Assembly (NCBI GenBank): GCA_002366755.1
Contig: DFBV01000040.1
Span: forward strand, 1 to 5,692
Origin: Anaerolineales bacterium UBA3071
GTDB lineage: Bacteria; Chloroflexota; Anaerolineae; UBA3071
DNA: 5,692 bases
Direction: 5' to 3'
Shown: one piece after another, positions 1 through 5,363 of the stretch
Position numbering within the stretch: position 1 is the first letter of the stretch
How the letters are laid out: each line of letters begins with the position of its first letter
Translations under genes and position numbers: made by a program
The notes under the pieces: generated by a model
Seen by the model: only the letters and a program-made list of their open reading frames with translations
Told to the model about the DNA's origin: nothing
Databases searched by the model: none

Positions 1-1530
1 CGCCGTGTTGACCATCACGTCGGCGTGTTCTTGATAGGGGAAGATGTCCCGCTTCTCGCCGCGGCGCACGCTGGTCCAGCGGACGATGGTCTGCTGCGCC
101 GAATAGCCGCGAGAGGTTGCATCGCGCACAATGCGGCGAACCAGACGGGTATCGGTGGTGGGCACCCTGTTGTGCCGATCAATGTTGAGTTGGGTCAGCG
201 CTGAGACGAAGATGCGGTACATGCGCTCCGAGGGCAGGTCGGACACCAACTCAGGATTCAGCCCGTGGATGCCTTCAATCAAGATCACATGATCGGGCGT
301 CAGGCGAAGCGTCTCGCCCAACTCCCGCCTACCCGAGCGGAAGTTGTAGTGTGGCAAAACGACTCCCTGACCATCCATTAGCTGCAACAGTTGCTCGTTG
401 AACAGCGCCAGATCCAGCGCCGCCAGCGTTTCGAAGTCGTAGTCGCCGTTTTCGTCTCTTGGCGTGTGCTCGCGGTCCACGAAGTAATCATCCAGACCCA
501 GCGCCACAGGATGCACGCCGTTGGCCATAAGCTGCACTGCCAGCCGCTTGGCAAAGGTCGTCTTGCCGGACGAGGAAGGACCTGCGATGAGCACCAGCCG
601 TATCGCCCCCCGCCGCCGGGCGATGTCGTAGGCGATTCGGGCGATGCGCTGCTCGTGTAGCGCCTCGGCCACCAGGGCGACCTCGCCAATGCGCCCGTTT
701 TCGATGGTCTGATTCAGAGCCCCCACATCCGGCACTCCAATCACCTGCATCCACTCGCCGTACTCGTGAAAAACAGCGCCCAGTTTGGGGTATTCAAGGA
801 ACGGTTGCAGCTCCAGCGGCTTGCGCTCGCGTGGGTATTGGAGAATGAAGCCAGGCGGATAGTCTCGGAGGGCGAACCAGCGCAGGTAGCCGGTCGAAGG
901 CAGCATGTAACCGTGGAAGTAGTCCCGGATCCCACGGAGCTTGTAGGTCGTCAAATACCCTTTCTTTCGATAGGATAGCAGCCGGATTTTATCGTCGTCG
1001 CCTCGCTCACGGAAGAGGGCGATGGCCTCGTGCAGCGGGATGCGGTCTTTGCGAATGGGGGCGTCTTCAGCGACGATTTGCCGCATGCGCTCCTCGAGCT
1101 GGGTCAGTTCCTCTTGGGCCAGTGCCTCTCGTCCTTCCAGGCGGCAGTGATAGCCGCCAAAGGGCACGGAATGGTCCACGATCACCCGCGCCTTGGGGAA
1201 CAGTTCATGGGCGGCCACGATCAGCAGGAACGAGAGAGAACGGCGGTAAATGCGCATGCCATCGCTGGTGGCAGTGGATAGGGGCGTGACCTCCACGTCT
1301 GATTCGACGTGGTAGGTGAGTTCGCGCAGTTGGCCATCCACGATGGCGGCGACAATGGGAACAGGCTGATCCGGCTCCGCAGCGCGGATGAACGTCTCCA
1401 GCGGCGTGCCCACCGGTGCCTCGTAGACCCGGCCATCGGCCAACCAGACCTGTGCTGTCTGGCGCGGCTGGGACAGCTTGACGGATGATAGACGTTGCGC
1501 TTCCACGATGCCTGATACCCCCTTGTCCAT
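1..1530 (-). CDS. Uridine-kinase-like nucleoside kinase with TGS and tRNA-synthetase-like N-terminal domains (C-terminus cut off by window edge)
   Basis: Reading the minus strand from the ATG at 1530 gives 510 uninterrupted codons running off the left edge. Residues about 25-87 resemble a TGS domain. Residues about 95-300 resemble the second additional domain of threonyl-tRNA synthetase, with an HELFPKARVIVDHS stretch at 109-121. From about 310 there is a P-loop kinase of the phosphoribulokinase/uridine kinase family: Walker A GPSSSGKTT (317-325), LDDYF (346-350), DYDFETLAALDL (363-374), YNFRSGRR (395-402) and ILIEGIHGLNPEL (416-428). Family members would transfer a phosphate from ATP to a nucleoside, probably in the cytoplasm; the actual substrate cannot be read from sequence. 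Full-length relatives are, from memory, about 550 residues, so some 45 are missing here. An in-frame ATG at 1539 overlaps the predicted -10 box and is disfavoured as the start. The gene is divergent from the LuxR-family regulator. Kinase identity is secure; substrate is not. Confidence 0.93.
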   Translation of the reverse strand, partial: MDKGVSGIVEAQRLSSVKLSQPRQTAQVWLADGRVYEAPVGTPLETFIRAAEPDQPVPIVAAIVDGQLRELTYHVESDVEVTPLSTATSDGMRIYRRSLSFLLIVAAHELFPKARVIVDHSVPFGGYHCRLEGREALAQEELTQLEERMRQIVAEDAPIRKDRIPLHEAIALFRERGDDDKIRLLSYRKKGYLTTYKLRGIRDYFHGYMLPSTGYLRWFALRDYPPGFILQYPRERKPLELQPFLEYPKLGAVFHEYGEWMQVIGVPDVGALNQTIENGRIGEVALVAEALHEQRIARIAYDIARRRGAIRLVLIAGPSSSGKTTFAKRLAVQLMANGVHPVALGLDDYFVDREHTPRDENGDYDFETLAALDLALFNEQLLQLMDGQGVVLPHYNFRSGRRELGETLRLTPDHVILIEGIHGLNPELVSDLPSERMYRIFVSALTQLNIDRHNRVPTTDTRLVRRIVRDATSRGYSAQQTIVRWTSVRRGEKRDIFPYQEHADVMVNTA

Positions 1531-1537
1531 GCCGGAC

Positions 1538-1565
1538 ATTATACCACATTTTTCCGTGGTGGCAA
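1538..1565 (-). promoter_or_regulatory. Sigma70-type promoter of the kinase gene, probably leaderless
   Basis: On the minus strand, TTGCCA (1565-1560) lies 16 bp before a perfect TATAAT (1543-1538). The TATAAT is preceded by TGG, an extended -10 element. Counting seven bases from the -10 places the transcript start at 1531 or 1530, that is at the A of the kinase ATG. There is therefore no room for a Shine-Dalgarno site, and the mRNA would be leaderless. The spacer contains a small dyad, ACCAC-N8-GTGGT. The boxes are seen directly; the start point is inferred. Confidence 0.72.
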
Positions 1566-1568
1566 CAA

Positions 1569-1591
1569 GGTCAGTCAAGACCAGTCTGACC
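1569..1591. promoter_or_regulatory. 23-bp inverted repeat GGTCA-N13-TGACC, candidate operator
   Basis: The arms GGTCAG (1569-1574) and CTGACC (1586-1591) are perfect inverted copies separated by 11 bp. The dyad starts 4 bp upstream of the kinase -35 box, roughly -39 to -61 from the kinase start, and about 80-100 bp upstream of the regulator's predicted start. This is a natural position for an activator or shared regulator of the divergent pair. A dyad with the same arms and the same total length recurs at 4642-4664. The binding protein is unknown; a LuxR-type HTH dimer is one possibility. Confidence 0.45.
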
Positions 1592-1634
1592 AAGATGAAT
1601 TGAAGATATAACGAATGGATGACCACTAACAACA

Positions 1635-1663
1635 TTGCAAGGATGCATAAGATGTGGTAAGAT
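1635..1663 (+). promoter_or_regulatory. Promoter of the LuxR-family regulator gene
   Basis: TTGCAA (1635-1640), a 17-bp spacer and TAAGAT (1658-1663), with TGG directly before the -10 box giving an extended -10. The predicted start is A1670, leaving a leader of about 59 nt. The hexamers match consensus at four of six positions each, so this promoter is weaker than the kinase promoter, though the extended -10 and ideal spacing support it. The block ATGTGGTAnnATG is shared with the kinase promoter on the other strand. Confidence 0.55.
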
Positions 1664-1684
1664 GGTGGCATCCAAAACTCCTGG

Positions 1685-1696
1685 TTCACGGGTGAA
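1685..1696. promoter_or_regulatory. Small dyad TTCAC-GG-GTGAA in the regulator leader
   Basis: A 12-bp inverted repeat lies about 15-26 nt downstream of the predicted transcript start of the regulator gene. Its right arm contains GGGTGAA, which occurs again at 1722-1728 overlapping the ribosome binding site and, as GGGTGAT, at 4594-4600 upstream of the membrane-protein gene. It could be an autoregulatory operator or a weak leader hairpin. The repeat is short enough that chance is a real alternative. Confidence 0.25.
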
Positions 1697-1728
1697 GTTG
1701 GCCGCGAAATGCTATCAGGGAGGGTGAA

Positions 1729-4449
1729 ATGGCCAGGCCTCTCCTGCAAACCAAACTCTATATCCCCCCCGTCCGTCCAGAGCTGGTGCCACGCCCGCGT
1801 CTGATCGAGCGGTTGAATGCGGGCTTGAATCGCAAGCTGACCCTCATCTCCGCTCCGGCCGGGTTCGGCAAGACTACGCTGCTCACCGAATGGATCCATG
1901 GTAGAGGCGAGGTAACCTCGCCCTCAGGGAGCGGGGTGCCCCCGCCCCTACAGGCCACCTGGCTCTCCCTGGACGAAAACGACAACGACCCAGCCCGCTT
2001 CGTCACCTATCTCCTGGCAGCCCTGCAAAGGATTGACCCGAACGTCGGCCAGGCCGCCCAGGCGATGTTGCAGTCCCCCCAGCCGCCCACGCCGGAGCCG
2101 TTCCTCACCAGCTTGATCAACGACATCGCCGCCACGCCCCACCCGTTCGTCCTCGTTCTCGACGATTACCATCTTATCAGCGCTCCGCCCATTCATCAGC
2201 AGCTTGCCTTCCTCCTGGGTCACCAGCCTCCCTCGATGCACCTGGTCATCGCCACCCGCGAAGACCCGCCGCTGCCGCTTTCCCGTTTGCGGGCGCGTGG
2301 GCAGATGGTGGACATTCGGCAGGCTGACCTGAAGTTCGCGGAGGAAGAGACGGCGGACTTCCTGCGGCGGGTGATGCAGCTTGAACTATCCTCTGTGGAC
2401 GTTTCCGCCCTCCATCGGCGCACCGAAGGTTGGATCGCCGGCCTGCGACTGGCCGCCCTGTCCCTGCAAGGCCGCGACGACGTGCAGCGGCGGGTACAGT
2501 CCTTCAGCGGCAGCCATCGCTACATCCTGGACTACCTGGCGGATGAAGTCCTCCAGCAGCGGCCCAAGGGCACCAAGGATTTCTTATTGCAAACCTCAAT
2601 CCTTAACCGCCTTTCCGGTCCCTTGTGCGACGCCGTCACCGGCCAAACCGATGGGCAGGCGACGTTAGAACGGCTGGAGCAGGCCAGTCTATTCATCGTC
2701 CCGTTGGACGACGAGCGGCGTTGGTATCGCTATCACCGGCTCTTTGCCGATTTGCTTCGCCACCGTCTGGGTCGTGCGCACCGCGATCTTGTGCCTGAGC
2801 TGCACCACCGTGCCAGCCAGTGGTACGAGGCCGAAGGCTTCCCCGCCGACGCGGTGCAGCACGCTCTGGCCGGTTCCGACTGGGAGCTAGCGGCAACCCT
2901 CATCCACGACGTCAGCGAAAGCATGCTGAAGAGCGGCGAAGTGACCACCCTGCTAGCCTGGCTCCAGGCGCTGCCGGACGAGGAGATGCGTGCCCGTCCG
3001 CAGCTCTGCCTCAGTTACAGTTGGGCGCTGGTCCTAACAGGTCAGATTGATGCTGCCGAATCCTACCTGGGACAGGCCGAGCAGACTGCCCAGGATGCCC
3101 CTGCCCTTCTCGGCGAGATCATCGCCGCGCAGGCTTACATCGCGCGAGCCCGAGGCGACGACCGCCGCACGATAGAACTGTCGCAGCGGGCATTGTCGCT
3201 CTTGCCGCAGGCTGACCTTCTATCACGCAGTGTTGTGGCTGTGAACTTAGGGATTGCTCACTGGAGCAGCGGTCACGTGACGGAAGCGGAGCAGGCGCTA
3301 ACAGAGGCCGATCACGCCGCCCAGCAGTCGGGGAACCACTATGCCAGACTGACAGCCCTTAGTTTCCTGGGTACGATACAGGCAGCGCGAAGTAGGCTGC
3401 ACCGGGCGGCGGAGTTGTATCGGCAAGCGATACAGTTAGGGGAACAGTCACCTGCCACCGCTCTCGCCCACAATGAGCTGAGCGCTCTGCTCTACGAATG
3501 GAATGACCTGGAAGCCGCCGCCGACCACCTGCAGCGAGGGATCGAACTGGGTCAGCGCGGCGGCAACGTGGAGGTTCAAATCGGCGGCTATCGCACGTTG
3601 GCACGGGTCAAGCAGGCCCGGGGCGACGCTCCTGCTGCACTGCACGCGCTGCAGAAAGCCCACCAGTTGGCCCGCGACAGCGACGTTCCCCCACTCATGC
3701 GCGCCCGCAACGCCGCCTGTCACGTCCAGATCGCCCTGGCACAGGATGACACAGCCACAGCCATCCGCTGGGCGGAGCAAGCTACAGAGGATGCCGACGC
3801 TTCCCCCTTCTACCCGCTGCTCGGTCTCACTCAGGCGCGCCTGCTCGTGGCCCGGAACGAACAAGCGGCCGCGGCCGAGCAATTGGCAAAATGGTACGAG
3901 ACGGCCGTTCGTGCAGGCTGGCAATACGGCGTGGTAGAGGTACGCGCGCTGCAAGCACTGGCCGCGCCCACGCCCACCGCCGCCCTCGTTTTCCTGGCCG
4001 ATGCCCTGACGCTGGCCCAAGCGGAAGGCTACATCCGTACCTTCGTGGACAAAGGCGAGCCAATGCGATTGCTGATTTCGGATTTTAGATTGCGGATTGA
4101 AGAGCAAGCGCGCCACGTGGATGGACAAAACTTGCAGCGTCTGTCGGCCTACGTCGCCAAACTGCTGGCCGCGTTCGAAGCAGAACCGCAGGAGCGTAGA
4201 CGTCCAGAGATGGCGCCAATCCCCTCTGCTCCTCCCCCTGCCCAACCCTTGATCGAGCCGCTGAGCGAGCGCGAACTGGAAGTCCTGCCGTTGCTCGTGG
4301 AAGGCTGGACGTACTACGAAATCGCGCAAACGCTGTGCGTCTCCGTCAACACCATCAAGACCCACCTCAAGAACATCTACGGCAAATTGGGTGTGCACAA
4401 CCGCCGTGAAGCAGCCGCCAAAGCCAGAGAACTGGACCTTTTGCCATAG
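1729..4449 (+). CDS. MalT/LAL-type LuxR-family ATP-dependent transcriptional regulator
   Basis: A 906-residue protein, close to the roughly 900 residues of MalT. Start ATG at 1729 follows GGGAGG (1718-1723) with a 5-nt gap. The N-terminal STAND NTPase has Walker A SAPAGFGKTT (41-50), the family motif WLSLDENDNDPARF (78-91), Walker B FVLVLDDYH (140-148), the ATREDPPLPLSRLRARGQ segment (175-192), GWIAGLRLAALSL (234-246), YLADEVL (269-275), and the winged-helix end motif YRYHRLFADLLRHRL (333-347). Residues about 350-770 are alpha-helical TPR-like repeats that in this family sense an inducer. A proline-rich linker follows (about 820-840). A LuxR HTH occupies 845-906, with LSERELEVL (845-853) and the recognition-helix region SVNTIKTHLKNIYGKL (872-887). 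Known family behaviour is ligand- and ATP-driven oligomerisation that activates promoters; the ligand and targets here are unknown. Two stretches, 58-75 and 780-791, are encoded by repeat DNA that looks inserted in frame. Flanked by a divergent kinase and a downstream membrane-protein operon. Confidence 0.95.
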   Translation: MARPLLQTKLYIPPVRPELVPRPRLIERLNAGLNRKLTLISAPAGFGKTTLLTEWIHGRGEVTSPSGSGVPPPLQATWLSLDENDNDPARFVTYLLAALQRIDPNVGQAAQAMLQSPQPPTPEPFLTSLINDIAATPHPFVLVLDDYHLISAPPIHQQLAFLLGHQPPSMHLVIATREDPPLPLSRLRARGQMVDIRQADLKFAEEETADFLRRVMQLELSSVDVSALHRRTEGWIAGLRLAALSLQGRDDVQRRVQSFSGSHRYILDYLADEVLQQRPKGTKDFLLQTSILNRLSGPLCDAVTGQTDGQATLERLEQASLFIVPLDDERRWYRYHRLFADLLRHRLGRAHRDLVPELHHRASQWYEAEGFPADAVQHALAGSDWELAATLIHDVSESMLKSGEVTTLLAWLQALPDEEMRARPQLCLSYSWALVLTGQIDAAESYLGQAEQTAQDAPALLGEIIAAQAYIARARGDDRRTIELSQRALSLLPQADLLSRSVVAVNLGIAHWSSGHVTEAEQALTEADHAAQQSGNHYARLTALSFLGTIQAARSRLHRAAELYRQAIQLGEQSPATALAHNELSALLYEWNDLEAAADHLQRGIELGQRGGNVEVQIGGYRTLARVKQARGDAPAALHALQKAHQLARDSDVPPLMRARNAACHVQIALAQDDTATAIRWAEQATEDADASPFYPLLGLTQARLLVARNEQAAAAEQLAKWYETAVRAGWQYGVVEVRALQALAAPTPTAALVFLADALTLAQAEGYIRTFVDKGEPMRLLISDFRLRIEEQARHVDGQNLQRLSAYVAKLLAAFEAEPQERRRPEMAPIPSAPPPAQPLIEPLSERELEVLPLLVEGWTYYEIAQTLCVSVNTIKTHLKNIYGKLGVHNRREAAAKARELDLLP
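1901..1951. repeat. 51-bp palindromic mini-element inserted in frame in the regulator gene
   Basis: The ends GTAGAGGCG and CGCCCCTAC are inverted copies with one mismatch. Inside are two more dyads: a near-perfect 17-bp palindrome, GGCGAGGT/ACCTCGCC (1906-1922), and GCGGGG-TGC-CCCCGC (1931-1945). The length is exactly 17 codons, so the frame is kept and residues 58-75 (rich in G, S, P) are added between Walker A and the WLSLDE motif, where relatives usually have a short loop. I recall short palindromes with GTAGGGGCG ends being dispersed in Chloroflexota and cyanobacterial genomes; I cannot check that here. No clear target-site duplication was found. Confidence 0.7.
4067..4101 (+). repeat. 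Five GATTnnn heptads within the regulator coding sequence
   Basis: Five consecutive 7-mers begin with GATT at 4067, 4074, 4081, 4088 and 4095. They encode residues about 780-791 (around RLLISDFRLRIE), just before the conserved-looking YVAKLLAAF segment. The heptads are the same general type as the array at 4473-4542 but on the opposite strand, which carries ATTnnnG units. The total of 35 bp is not a multiple of three, so if inserted, flanking bases must also have changed. The 7-bp periodicity is seen directly; the origin as an insertion is inferred. Confidence 0.55.
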
Positions 4450-4472
4450 TGCGCTGTCTGATCTCCCTACCC

Positions 4473-4542
4473 AATCTCTAATCTCTAATCTCCAATCTCC
4501 AATCTCCAATTTCCATCCTCCATCCTCCATTTTCCATTCTCG
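4473..4542. repeat. Ten-unit heptameric tandem array (AATCTCC-type)
   Basis: Ten in-phase 7-mers start 24 bp after the regulator stop codon. The units drift in order from AATCTCT (two) to AATCTCC (three), AATTTCC, ATCCTCC (two), ATTTTCC and ATTCTCG. The top strand is an almost pure pyrimidine-plus-A tract with only one G, the final base, so it cannot form a hairpin terminator. Read on the minus strand it gives the GGAGATT-type heptads familiar, from memory, as dispersed short tandem repeats in Chloroflexota. No gene is encoded here. Confidence 0.85.
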
Positions 4543-4559
4543 TCACTCACCCGTTCCAT

Positions 4560-4600
4560 ATCACCCGCCAATCACCCTCGAATCGCCCATAACGGGTGAT
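4560..4600. promoter_or_regulatory. Three 11-bp direct repeats plus an inverted copy upstream of a promoter
   Basis: Units starting ATCACCC at 4560 and 4571 and ATCGCCC at 4582 repeat every 11 bp, one helical turn. They are followed by CGGGTGAT (4593-4600), the exact reverse complement of the first unit's ATCACCCG. A further TCACCCG lies at 4547-4553. The cluster abuts and overlaps the -35 box at 4599. Helix-phased direct repeats are typical binding sites for OmpR/PhoB-type response regulators and some activators; which protein binds here is unknown. Confidence 0.5.
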
Positions 4601-4627
4601 GACACGATCCCGCTCTGCTGCTATACT
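4599..4627 (+). promoter_or_regulatory. Promoter of the membrane-protein operon
   Basis: ATGACA (4599-4604, five of six to consensus), a 17-bp spacer and TATACT (4622-4627, five of six), with TGC directly before the -10 box as an extended -10 element. The predicted start is A4634, giving a leader of about 71 nt that begins just before a strong hairpin. This is the first promoter after the regulator gene and probably drives the genes at 4705, 5364 and 5668. Confidence 0.65.
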
Positions 4628-4641
4628 GGAAGCAAGAATTC

Positions 4642-4664
4642 GGTCAACGAGGATGTCGTTGACC
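4642..4664. promoter_or_regulatory. Perfect 9-bp inverted repeat in the leader; second GGTCA-N13-TGACC dyad
   Basis: GGTCAACGA (4642-4650) and TCGTTGACC (4656-4664) are perfect inverted copies around a 5-nt centre. GAATTC sites lie immediately left (4636-4641) and 7 nt to the right (4672-4677), so the stem could extend by six pairs with a bulge. It lies about +8 to +30 from the predicted transcript start. That suits a repressor operator, or an RNA hairpin stabilising or gating the leader. No U-run follows, so it is not an intrinsic terminator. The outer arms and 23-bp length match the dyad at 1569-1591. Confidence 0.6.
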
Positions 4665-4683
4665 AATGTACGAATTCACAAAC

Positions 4684-4690
4684 AAGGAGG
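4684..4690 (+). promoter_or_regulatory. Strong Shine-Dalgarno AAGGAGG with unusual spacing
   Basis: AAGGAGG is a full-strength ribosome binding sequence but ends 14 nt before the ATG at 4705. It directly touches another ATG (4691) that opens a five-codon ORF (MIKQE) ending in TGA at 4706-4708, overlapping the 4705 ATG as ATGA. Neither spacing is ideal. The site nonetheless favours 4705 over the upstream in-frame ATG at 4666, which has no ribosome binding site and lies just after the hairpin. Confidence 0.6.
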
Positions 4691-4704
4691 ATGATCAAGC
4701 AAGA

Positions 4705-5283
4705 ATGAACAAGTCACGACTGATCTGGGGGATCATCTGTCTGGCCCTGGCGGCGCTGCTCGCAGTGCTGAACATTGTACTGTCTGCCGACAAGCTGATG
4801 TTTATGGTGGACGATACCAACATGCCCTGGGTACCGCCGGTTGTCCTGGGGATCCTGGGCATCGTGCTGCTGGCCACCGCCGGAAAACGTGAGCCAGAAA
4901 CTGCTCAAGCGGCACAACCGAGAATCGTTGATGAAGAGAAGGTGGCTCTGAACAAGCGCCTGGAGACGATTGGCTGGGGCTGCTTCCTGGTCATGCTAGG
5001 CGGGTTCATGTTTGTGCCACATACGGTGGTAGCCAAGGGCGTCTGGTCCATCGGCGTCGGCGTCATCATGCTGGGGCTGAACGTGGCGCGCTACTTCTAC
5101 AAGATCAAGATGAGCGGCTTCACCACCTTCCTGGGCGTCATCTCGCTGATCAGTGGCATACTGCAGTTGCTCGGGTTGCACACGCTCGAAGGTGCAGTCC
5201 TGCTCATCGTCCTCGGCGCGTACCTGATCGTCAAGCCGTGGTTCGATAAGCGGCAGCTCTTTGGCAAGGCGGAGGAAAGCTGA
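4705..5283 (+). CDS. Six-helix integral membrane protein of unknown function
   Basis: A 192-residue protein not assigned to a known family. Hydrophobic segments at about 5-27, 44-60, 89-106, 111-130, 138-157 and 160-177 suggest six membrane helices. A charged, Q/E-rich loop at 61-88 (KREPETAQAAQPR then VDEEKVALNKR) splits the protein into a two-helix and a four-helix half. By the positive-inside rule, the loop at 61-88, the YKIK segment near 132-135 and the tail KPWFDKR (177-183) are probably cytoplasmic. There are no catalytic or metal-binding motifs that I can recognise. The start at 4705 was chosen over the ATG at 4666 because of AAGGAGG at 4684-4690 and because the hydrophobic N-terminus begins right after it. 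It has its own promoter (4599-4627) and is followed 80 bp later by the 91-residue gene on the same strand. It could be a sensor, a permease partner or a small-molecule membrane protein; there is no basis for choosing. Confidence 0.82.
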   Translation: MNKSRLIWGIICLALAALLAVLNIVLSADKLMFMVDDTNMPWVPPVVLGILGIVLLATAGKREPETAQAAQPRIVDEEKVALNKRLETIGWGCFLVMLGGFMFVPHTVVAKGVWSIGVGVIMLGLNVARYFYKIKMSGFTTFLGVISLISGILQLLGLHTLEGAVLLIVLGAYLIVKPWFDKRQLFGKAEES

Positions 5284-5363
5284 TCTGAGGCTGATTGTTC
5301 AGGCAGGAAAGCCGTACCAGCGAGGGGCGGATCAAGCGATGATGGGATTTCAGGAGATAGTCT

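Noticed and set aside
378..1549. Several open frames on both strands within the kinase region (for example 391-660 plus, 1205-1549 minus, 741-935 minus)
   Set aside because: They overlap the continuous 510-codon kinase frame, which has clear motifs throughout, and they have low-complexity Arg/Ser/Trp-rich composition typical of out-of-frame translation.
3448..4530. A 360-codon open frame on the minus strand, starting in the heptad array
   Set aside because: It lies antisense to the well-supported regulator gene, its N-terminus is translated heptad repeat, and its sequence shows no recognisable domain. Long antisense frames are common opposite GC-rich genes.
4473..4542. Heptad array as a CRISPR array or a terminator
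   Set aside because: Units are 7 bp with no spacers, and the top strand has almost no G so it cannot form a stem. It is a simple tandem repeat.
4593..4603. A classical MalT box
   Set aside because: GGGTGATGAC resembles but does not match the GGGGA(T/G)GAGG-type box; calling it a MalT site would be over-reading.
4642..4664. Intrinsic terminator for the regulator gene
   Set aside because: The stem is perfect but is not GC-rich at the base and is not followed by a T-run; it lies downstream of a convincing promoter, so it fits a leader element or operator better.
4666..4704. Upstream start (ATG 4666) for the membrane protein
   Set aside because: It has no Shine-Dalgarno, lies directly after a strong hairpin, and would place AAGGAGG inside the coding sequence; the extra 13 residues are polar and unlike a membrane protein N-terminus.
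4391..4708. A 105-codon plus-strand frame across the end of the regulator gene and the repeat array
   Set aside because: It reads through the regulator's HTH region in another frame and then through the heptads; it has no ribosome binding site and no protein-like pattern.
5284..5363. A separate promoter or terminator between the membrane-protein gene and the 91-residue gene
   Set aside because: I saw no -35/-10 pair and no stem-loop with a T-run in these 80 bp; only the ribosome binding site near 5352 is clear.
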